Shown here: one piece after another, positions 54,456 through 62,223 of the stretch
How positions within the stretch are numbered: the first letter of the stretch is position 1
Layout of the letters: the number at the start of each line of letters is the position of its first letter
From: Adiantum capillus-veneris
Lineage: Eukaryota > Streptophyta > Polypodiopsida > Polypodiales > Pteridaceae
DNA: 64,000 nucleotides
Direction of reading: 5' to 3'
Assembly (NCBI GenBank): GCA_014529385.2
Contig: CM043943.1
Location: forward strand, 151,191,092-151,255,091
Notes under the pieces: model-generated
Told to the model about the DNA's origin: nothing
Databases searched by the model: none
The model's input: the letters and a program-made list of their open reading frames with translations, nothing else
Position numbers and translations under genes: made by a program

Positions 54456-56860
54456 AGGCCAGCAGTCCATGAATACTTAACTTTTTTTTTTTGTTAAGTC
54501 ATGTGATGGGCCTGCTATTAGCGAGAATTTCTTTCTATGAAGCATCTATAGTATGCACACATACCGATGAAGCTTCGCACCTCATGTAGATTAGGCCATC
54601 CTTTTATTATCTCTAACTTTGTTGGATCCATATGGGTGCCATCATTAGAGATAATGTGACCTAAATGTTGAATCTCTTGTAGAAAAAAATTAACTTTTCT
54701 TTTGATTAATGAAAAGCTTATTCTCTCTCACAACTTGAAAGGTTACCTGGAGGTGTCGCTTGTACTCTTCAAGAGAATTTGGATGGCTTGAAGATTTTTG
54801 TCCATCAAAAGTTTGAATGCGTCTGGATCATTTGTCAGGCCAAAACTTATAAATTATCAAATAGATTTTTTCTACCCGCGGCATGGGAAATATATTTTTG
54901 ATAGTGATCTTATTTAGTGCTCTATAGTCGACACACATGTGATATGTGTCATCTTTCTTTTGCACTAAATGCAATGGTGAACAAAATGGAGAGGAGCTAG
55001 ACCTCACCATCCCTTTTTTTTTTCATGAATTCATGCACTTGCCTCATGATCTCCTCTTGTTGAGCTTGTGAAACTCGATAAGGAGGCTTGTTAGGCGGTG
55101 AGCTTCTTGATAGGAGCTCAATTGCATGGTCATCATCCCTCATTTTAGAGATAGCTCACTAGGGATTTCATCAATGAAAACATCTTGGAATCCATTTAGA
55201 AAATAAGAAAACTCTAATTCCTCTTGATTCCCTTTATTAGGGATATGGTGTTCCCCAACTCATTAGCATCTATGTACATGCTCTTTTCCCTGTAGGTGAA
55301 GTACATTCTCCTTTCAAGGAAGTTCATGTTGGAAGCCATGCAGTTAAACCTTGATTCCCCAACAATAACATTCTCATGTTTGAGAGGGAAGATGAAGAAA
55401 TCCTTTTTGTCCACATAGCTTTGGACATGAAGCCTTAATTTTTCAATTAAGGAAGTAACTGAGACGTCTTGTTCCTTGATCTAGCTCCATTGGCTTTCAA
55501 TGTATCTCCCATCTCGTGGGCTTGTATGCCTAGGTTAGTGGTCAACTCCGTGGATATGAAGTTCTAAGTTGAACCAAGGTCAAACAAAATAAAGGAATCA
55601 TCCTCTTACATCTTTCCCCAAGCATAGGAAAGGAGAAATCCTTGGCAATGAGCATCCTCTTTTTGAAGCTTCAAACATAGAGGCTCTTGGAGTCTCATTG
55701 AGGGAAATTCTCTTGGGGCAAGGATGATAACCATGGCCTTGCTCCCCACACTTAAAACATTTGTGGTCCTTACTAAAAGCTTCTAGATCTTTAGGAGATA
55801 GTTTATATTTACCTTTGTAAACTCCCTTCTCCTTGGACCGTTTGTTGTTGTTGTTGTTGGAATAGCCTTGGTAAGAATTTTGGGCATTGGTTTTCCCCTT
55901 GGCATCACTTTTGTATTTATTTTCCATGGGCTTGACATTCCCTCTAGCCCCTTGTTGGAAATTGATGCGCAAAGCAACCATGGTGTGGTGGATTACTTTG
56001 GTGATAAAACCAGTTCGTTGAGAGTTGACATACTCGGTCATTTCTTTGGGTAATCCCGCACAGAATTGTTGCTTTCTCTTCTCAAAGTCTATCTTTTGAA
56101 AGATAGTAGCCTTGAGATGTAAATCCCAAAACTTGTCCACATATTTGTGGATGGACTCATAAAAGATAAGTTTTAAACTTCACAATTTGGTAAGCACTTT
56201 TTCCTTTGCATCACTTGCAAGGAATGGCTTCATGATGGAAACTCGTAGAATTTTCCATGTCTTTGGGGCTTCTTCATTGCCAGGAAGGCTAGCCCACTAT
56301 TGACAAGCCTTTTTTTTTTTGGAAGTGCATAGCTACATGGTGTAGCTTCGAGGACTCCGTGAAGCCCTCGTCTCCAAAGGCTGCATCAAATTGTTGGATG
56401 AAGGCTGATACTTTGTCGGTAGCACCAAAGGTGCCATCATAGGTGAGAAAAGAGATACTCTTTCCTCCCTCTTTGAACTTCTTGAACTTTTGTGACCTTC
56501 GCCATGCAAGGTAAGATTTGCGATGTCCTACCCTCTTGTATTCTCTATGAGAATAGACATAGCTTTCATCGATAGAAGAGGAAGGTGAAGAAGAAGGAGA
56601 AGAGGGTCACCTCTTTCATGCCCTTTTCTTCCTTTGTTTCCTCTCTTCCCTTTTGAAGCGACGAGGAGAAGGACTATGGTTTAACCGTTTCCTCTTGGGA
56701 GGAGTTGGCGATCGTCTAGACCTCCATCTTCATGGAGCCACATCTTTTGAGGAACTTAGGCATTGGGAGAAAGTTGGACTCACTTTTGGGCATTTTAGTT
56801 CTACAGAGAGAGAGTGGCACTCGACCAATGAGGAAGAGGCTAACGTTACGTGAAAAATCA
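54456..56860 (-). mobile_element. Chromovirus C fragment (5' half: RT to Gag)
   Basis: Same family and strand as A, B and D. RT entry (55010-54828, VDYRALNKITIKNIFPMPRV), protease trace (55414-55214 and 55600-55560, where the DPGST loop reads DLGST followed by a stop), Gag (56140-55598) with knuckle CFKCGEQGHGYHPCP, capsid to about 56500 and Gag arm to 56860. No leader or LTR follows. Its left edge is RT/RNase H border sequence next to X. B (28756-30354) may be the other half of this copy. Confidence 0.82.
55598..56500 (-). pseudogene. gag of chromovirus C
   Basis: 56140-55598: KFWDLHLKATIFQKIDFEKR, QQFCAGLPKEMTEYVNSQR, KLSPKDLEAFSKDHKCFKCG. A poly-Asn run (NNNN from GTT repeats at 55847-55858) is an expansion private to this copy. 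The upstream capsid part (56150-56500) is broken by a T run at 56310-56319. Confidence 0.82.
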
Positions 56861-57036
56861 ACATTTTGGAGTCAAGCTCTTTTTAAAAAAAGGTAGGAAA
56901 TATTATTTTTGTTCCAAATTGCACAATTTCACTCTTTCAAGGCATAAATGCCATAAGGAATCGTACTAACTTTGTACGGAGGAATTTCAGGTTTTTCATT
57001 GAAGACTCTATCTAGTATCTTTGTTCCCGCCCAAAT

Positions 57037-58410
57037 ATGACTTTGAGTAGCTCTAATTCCCTATCAAAACTTCTTCCCTTTTTCATATTTGCGCTAACCT
57101 TTCTATGTATTCTAGTGCACACCATGACTACTTCTCGAAGGCCTAGCACTACCATTGACTCTGTTAGCATTTTTAACAGTTATACTACAGATGATCAAGC
57201 ATGGATACCATCCCCAATAACTATCGGAAGTTGGGTTCTAGTACAAACTAGGAGGAGGAAGAGGAGGCAACGCAATGATTTCGTGGAGGCTTTCAAGGGA
57301 CAAGTTAAAGAGTTTAAAGTGTGTGCACAAAGCAAGCGGGTGAAAGAGGTCCTCATACAACATGCTTTCCAATTTTTCCAAGGCATCGACCCAACTGTAA
57401 GTTATTTTGAGCATCTCTCTTAGTGCATGATTATATGTGAAGGTTAAGTGGTGGACATCATCTTTGGTATGTTTCAGATATTTATCCATCAAATAGGACA
57501 GATTAGCAACCGGTTGAGAGTATAGTTGGGATTTTTGATGCTTTCCATGCATTTATTGGTGAGCAAATGTACCGAGGAAGACAACACAAAGAACTTGCAG
57601 ATAATGGAATTTTCTTTTATGATATGTAATATGTGGAACCGAGAACTTCCATTGGTTGGGGTCGTGTAGCTCCTTTGTCACTTCCATCCTTTGACAGCAA
57701 GGATTGGTCCTTGCCAGCTTCGCAAACTAGTGAAAGCTTTAATAATAAGTTGTTTCAAGATATACAAAAGTCCCTCAAGTATTCAATTGCCACAAAAACT
57801 GTTCGGCTCGCACTATTTATGCCTCTTGAAGTGTTTGTAGATTTTTTCTTCGATGAGCAAATAAGAACTACCGCAACAATGTTCATTTGCAAGTCTGAGA
57901 GCTGTTTGGACTTTTTAGATGATAATTGGGATAGGAAACAATCACAAAGCAAAATCTGTATTTTGCAAAAGAAGTGCATAATTTGCAAGTTCATTATAAG
58001 CTTTCAAAGTTTCTTAGTGTCGTTTTACTATATGAGATATCATCTTCTTAGTGGGCAGCTTATTCCTATCTACGACCAAGATACAGAGAATAGCCTCGAG
58101 AACCAACCTTTATCAATGGAGCTCCACTTTCGAGACAGCCTACTTACTGTGATGGAGACAATTTCAAGCACAACTCTTGCACAGCTCAGGGTCGATCTTA
58201 CATGTGAAGAACTTCCACTTTTGCCGGAATTGTATGCATTCAGTCTCAACAATAGAAAGGTGCCTACTAAATGGATGAATTTTGATTTTCTTTAATACAT
58301 TAAGACAAAATCTAACTTTTTTTTCTTTTCAGATTCCAAGACGCAAGGGGAAAAAAACATTGTGCAAGGAGTCACTCACAAATACACTTCACATAATTGC
58401 TTCCACCGGA
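57037..58410 (+). CDS. Unrecognised spliced gene or transposon gene
   Basis: First exon 57037-57396 (or from the inner Met at 57124, MTTSRRPSTTIDSVSIFNSY), ending at a strong donor ACT|GTAAGT. The N-terminal 29 residues include the hydrophobic run LLPFFIFALTFLCILV, which could be a signal segment or untranslated sequence. A second open part 57633-58257 ends LYAFSLNNRK, followed by a 75-nt intron (donor GTGCCT, acceptor TTTTTCTTTTCAG at 58332) and a last exon IPRRKGKKTLCKESLTN ending IASTGS-stop. The splice sites and the basic end make a real gene likely. The exon arrangement around 57400-57630 is uncertain. No domain was recognised. It may belong with the Ulp1/H3-like locus downstream on the other strand. 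Confidence 0.45.
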
Positions 58411-58608
58411 AGCTAGGTCACATACCTTGTGCACGCAAAGAGCTTTGATGCCATACAAACCATGATGTACTCTTCAAAATGACTAATGCAGAGACATTTT
58501 GTGGCGGTCAAATAATGTTTCAAAAATGTACATTTTCTTTGTCTCAAATCTTTACATATTGTGTTGTTTCTGTCAAGATTTATACAAGTAAATTGCTCCC
58601 TTTCCCTG

Positions 58609-59040
58609 CTACTGTCCTCTCCCCCGGTTTGTGCCACTTGTCCCATGTCCTCTTCCTCGGTTGCTGCCACTGGTCCCTTGCCCTCTGCTCCGGTTGCTCC
58701 CCTGTCCTCTTCTTTGGTTGCTGCTACTTCTGCCTCTGGGGACGCTGGTCTCGGGCATCCTTTCGCATCGCTCGAAATCATGGGCCTCTTCCATGGCTTC
58801 CCATGCATCTTACACCTGTGAATCTTCCCTCTGTTCTTGCTCTTGCCGTCGACGTGTAGCCCATTCCTCTACTTCTGCGGCATCCGCATAATATTGATTT
58901 ATTGCTTCTTGAATATTTTGAAAGTCTTCTTGAGTCTGATTGTAGCGTTGTGTCATTTTGTTAATGCGAGCCTGTGCGAACTCCTCAGCTCTCGCCCCTT
59001 CCTCTCCAGTGTGCCGAGATTATAATATGTTGGATGGCCA
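58609..59040 (-). pseudogene. C-terminal exon: helical segment and RG-rich tail
   Basis: On the minus strand from about 59030: EEFAQARINKMTQRYNQTQE, YYADAAEVEEWATRRRQEQ, a TAA, then EEAHDFERCERMPETSVPRG and an RG-rich tail of repeated GSNRGRGQGTS-like units, ending at 58609. The DNA is a ~35-bp minisatellite at 58630-58720. RG tails usually bind RNA or DNA. It probably follows the protease-like exons upstream on the same strand. Confidence 0.5.
58630..58725. repeat. minisatellite encoding RG repeats
   Basis: Imperfect units of CGGTTGCTGCCACTGGTCCC and its shorter variants. On the minus strand they read as Gly-Arg-Gly-Gln/His-Gly-Thr-Ser. Confidence 0.75.
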
Positions 59041-59164
59041 TTACAGAAAAATGTCGCACATTGTTGGGGGTGTAGTTATGTAATTGAAGTTCCTGTAGAA
59101 GCGTGATAATAGGAAAGTAAGTAAAGATGTTGCTTCATACAAACATTGCAGCAAACAAAGAAAC

Positions 59165-59830
59165 AGCACGATTACTTACGTTCGATACATCCAGGAATTC
59201 AATGAGGAGCAACAGGACATTTAAACAAGTTCGCCAGACAGCTATAGTCATCAATCTGCGATGGCACGGTTACCCGTTCCTACCGGATGGTATTTCCTAG
59301 ATTATGTTCTAGCAAAACATGCTCTACACAGCATACAAGTTTTTTCGTGGCACTACATACATAACCACTTGATTCAGCAACACATTAAGAGACACTACTT
59401 CCAAATGTACCCAGATGGGCCTTACATTTTTACACGACCGTGAAACGCCCTGCTTTGCCTGAAGTTTGCGTAGTAAACAATCTTAGATTCCATGTCAAAT
59501 AACATCAGAATCCAATGATCACTACAAAGACACCATCAAAGATTAGGAGAAAAATTCTAAATGCAACATGGTTTTTACAAGGCAAGAAAAACTCACGATT
59601 GATTGTATGCAGTGACCAGAAAGCACGCTAGATCAAAGTTGACTCTGCTAAACCAGTTCATCAGACTCAAAAACGAAACTGAGTTGTTTTGCAACATAGG
59701 CGATATCAGCGGATCTATTACATATACTTTGTTTTGAACCTCAGGGGGCAGAAGCGAGACAGTGTGCCTAATATGAATCAATGGCAGAGATTAGACTTAA
59801 GGTATTTCAGCGGGCTGTCATCACTGCCAC
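59165..59830 (-). pseudogene. Ulp1/C48-like cysteine protease remnant
   Basis: On the minus strand 59820-59600 reads a segment with C-H-stop-F (a TGA at 59778-59780 where the family has HW), a shift, then VQNKVYVIDPLISPML and NWFSRVNFDLACFL, ending at a donor-like GTGAGT (59595). 59270-59170 reads VPSQIDDYSC, then, in the next frame, WRTCLNVLLLLIEFLD. His-Trp, Asp in VYxxDPL and Cys after a Gln-rich loop are the order and spacing style of adenovirus/Ulp1-type (C48) proteases, which cleave SUMO-like proteins and occur in several DNA transposon families. The stop and two shifts make it dead. The family call rests on these motifs only. Confidence 0.5.
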
Positions 59831-59835
59831 AAACC

Positions 59836-60058
59836 CATGAGTCAATACCGAGCGAGTGGGGCAGCTATCGAATTCCATAAGCCACTGACTCGCTTGGTAT
59901 TGACCCATGTCTTAACGGTAGTGAGCCATTTAATGAATCAAGCGTGACTTATAAAGAAACACTTGACGACTACCGCGAAGACATGGGTCAATACCGAGCG
60001 AGTAGTACCATTATCCAATTCCATAAGCCACTGTCTTGCTTGGTATTGACCCATGTCT
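59836..60058. repeat. Two hairpins, GGTCAATACC-type
   Basis: Hairpin 1: arm 59840-59857 and 59888-59904. Hairpin 2: arms 59979-60003 and 60033-60058, about 24 bp with one or two mismatches, AGACATGGGTCAATACCGAG against its complement. Loops share AATTCCATAAGCCACTG. The units recur at about 143 bp together with TTAATGAA(T/C)CAA in the spacer. Confidence 0.9.
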
Positions 60059-60171
60059 CGGTAGAGACCCATTTAATGAACCAACTGTGACTTTTAAAGA
60101 GCATGAGAATTACCACAAAGCAGTGTTGACGACCTCATTCGTTGTGCTAGAGTTGGTGAAACTGCGCATGC

Positions 60172-60760
60172 TCAAGAAGTCTTGTTGATCGAGGTTGAAA
60201 ATGCAGGCCTCCTCTGACCTTCCAGGCAGCAGTATCTGTGCATGCACAGGCACTGCGCTAAGCAAAACTTGCAACTCCACGCTTTGTTCTCTTCGTTGAT
60301 TTGCTCTAAAATAATTGACTCATCTGATAAAGGCTCCTCGTTGGATGGCCCTTGTGATGCAGAGCCTTGCCCTTGCCTTTCTTGAGCTGGTTCCCTGGCT
60401 GCCTCAGGCTCCTCCCTAACAACCTGTAGGGTCCTCCCTAACAGGCACAGGCTCCGCATAATTTTCCTTCAATATTGGTTCCTCCATAAATTCCTCAGGG
60501 TCCACCCTGGCCTGCTCTTGCCCCTCATCAGCCCTTACTGGCTGCAGATCCTCCATGACTTGCTCATTTTGGTGTCTAGCTGGCTCCTCCATAACTGTCT
60601 CTGTTTCTTCCATGACTGCCTCGAGGTCCACTATGGCTTGCTCATGCCCCTCTGTGGCCATCTCATCTTGCCCATCTGTGTCATTTCTCTTGACCCGTGA
60701 TCATGTCCTTCTGTTGTTTGTTTCAGTCATAGACGGCTCTGTCTGTCGTGGACAAGGATG
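60172..60760 (-). pseudogene. Acidic repeat region downstream of the H3-like segment
   Basis: 60661-60416: EAVMEETETVMEEPARHQNE and related EEP/MEEP repeats. A small shift near 60430, then 60459-60172: VREEPEAAREPAQERQGQ, SDESIILEQINEENKAW and a Cys-rich end. In frame with the H3-like segment except for a TGA near 60697. Acidic stretches are common in histone chaperones and CenH3-associated factors, but this is composition only. Confidence 0.45.
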
Positions 60761-60823
60761 GAGAGGGGGGATGTTGAGAATATCCATGGTTCTAGTATCC
60801 CGGATAGGTACTGGCTGAAGCAG

Positions 60824-61110
60824 CCCATCATAGCGGAAACGCATTCTCTGAAAGGTATCAAAATCCCGCGGCATGATAGTAACGCGGTGTGCATAGGCAG
60901 CAAGGATATATCCATCACTGAAGAATTCAACGAGGTAGTCTTCTACAATTTCTTAAAGGCAGAGTAGTGCACTGCTGGCCCATCACATGCCGACTCTCCA
61001 CTACTCACAAATCTCTCACACTACTCACCGGAAAGGGAGACGTGGAATAGTAGGTTGAACGTGTTGTTCTATCCTTCACAGCTTTTACAGTACACCTCTG
61101 TGCGCCTCAT
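60824..61110 (-). pseudogene. Histone-H3-like C-terminal histone fold
   Basis: On the minus strand 60953-60824 encodes EIVEDYLVEFFSDGYILAAY, then AHRVTIMPRDFDTFQRMRFR. This matches the alpha2, loop 2 and alpha3 end of H3 (family consensus EAYL, then AKRVTIMPKD). Upstream, after a possible 74-nt GT-AG intron (donor 61027, acceptor 60953), an exon segment ending NTFNLLFHVSLS aligns with the start of alpha2 and restores the E of EIVEDYL across the junction, with one TAG inside. The conserved H3 tail was not found. It is too divergent for canonical H3; a CenH3-type or transposon-carried copy is possible. Confidence 0.6.
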
Positions 61111-61241
61111 ATCAGTGTCTTCTTGCTTGAGCATTCAGAGATTCATCTGTTAGGCGTGGCCTTTGCATGAGGCATCTCTACAAATAGCATAACAGAAAAC
61201 GACATTTCATTTGTTAGCACAAGGGACTTAAGATTTCCGAA
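61111..61241. other. no feature recognised
   Basis: Upstream of the H3-like segment. A possible acceptor TTTGTAG on the minus strand near 61178, no clear exon. Confidence 0.3.
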
Positions 61242-61627
61242 AAGGTCAGTACCAAGCGAACAGGTGCATCGGATAGAGTTTGCCTTCCCTTATTCGCTTG
61301 GTACTGACCTTAAAAAAAGTATAATAGCAGACATCACTTATATTTTTTAAGGTCAGTACCAAGCGAACAGGTGCATCGGAAAGAGTTTGCCTCCCCTTAT
61401 TCGCTTGGTAGTGACCTCAGAAATTAGTAATATCAGACATCACTTATATTTTCTGAGGTCAGCACCAAGCAAACAGGTGCATCAGAAAGAGTTTGCCTTC
61501 CCTTATTCGCTTGGTACTGACCTCAAAAAAGTGTAATAGCAGACATCAATTATATTTTCTAAGGTCAGTACCAAGTGCAGGTGCATCGCAAAGAGTTTTC
61601 CTTCCCTTATTCGCTTGGTAGTGACCT
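61242..61627. repeat. Array of four hairpins, GGTCAGTACC-type
   Basis: Units at 61242-61311 (19-bp perfect arms AAGGTCAGTACCAAGCGAA), 61349-61418, 61455-61524 and 61561-61627, spaced 107, 106 and 106 bp. Loops share CAGGTGCATC and GAGTTTGCCTTCCCTTA. Spacers share AGCAGACATCACTTATATTTT. The arms resemble those of the 59.8-60.1 kb hairpins (GGTCA-R-TACC-R-AGCGA). Unit 4 has a shortened left arm. The array ends 7 bp before the copia I LTR. Confidence 0.95.
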
Positions 61628-61634
61628 CAAAAAA

Positions 61635-61861
61635 TGTTACCATATACATGTGGTAGTGATGTGTGTGAACACACTAGCACCGCCGGGGCATTTTTTCCCT
61701 CTTTCGGAGGTTTTTTCCCCCGTGCATTGTATATACGCCCATCACTCTAGGGCTATCTATCTTTCCATTGCACACTAAGTAACACACTCTCTATTGTGTG
61801 CCTTGAGCTTCCTTCGTCTTCTCCAAGCTGTGTGTGTTTCTCTGCAACCCTAATTCCAACA
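61635..61861 (+). repeat. 5' LTR of copia I
   Basis: TGTTACCATATACATG to TAATTCCAACA. A TATA-like TGTATATACG at 61728 and the CTCTATTGTGTG stretch fit a promoter and transcript start. It is preceded by AAAAA, so the target duplication cannot be judged without the other end. Confidence 0.88.
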
Positions 61862-62223
61862 ATTGGTATCAGAGCAGGTCACGTCCTCCCGGGCTTAGTC
61901 GCCAGCTGCTCCAACACACGCCTGGTCACTTTCTCCGATTTCAGTGAGCTTTGGCGAGCGTTCGCAGGTCGACAAATATTTTGGGAAAGCTCAATGAGCC
62001 CGGTCTGCTCAGAATTTTGATTTGGGCTCATTTCGGCCTCCGTTTCCACTACGGGCAGTACTGCACAGGCTATTTCGTCATTTTGTGCAGATTTTCTGTC
62101 AGTGCCGTTTTCTGCATAACAGGTGCCTTCTAGTCTTCTACGGTTTGTGCTATATAGCACAAGTTGTTCCCACTCCATTTCTCCTATTTTCGGGCAGTTT
62201 TCACATCAGGTGCAGCATTTACC
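61862..62223 (+). other. primer site and leader of copia I
   Basis: ATTGGTATCAGAGCAGG at 61862-61878 is the initiator Met primer site. The rest, to the ATG at 62224, is noncoding leader. Confidence 0.88.

Noticed and set aside
53387-54470. Serine/cysteine-rich minus frames opposite the coiled-coil ORF
   Set aside because: Antisense of Glu/Lys/Leu-rich coding sequence, which always yields such composition.
61242-61627. CRISPR-like array
   Set aside because: The repeats are hairpins with conserved loops and spacers in plant DNA; there are no unique spacers and no cas genes.
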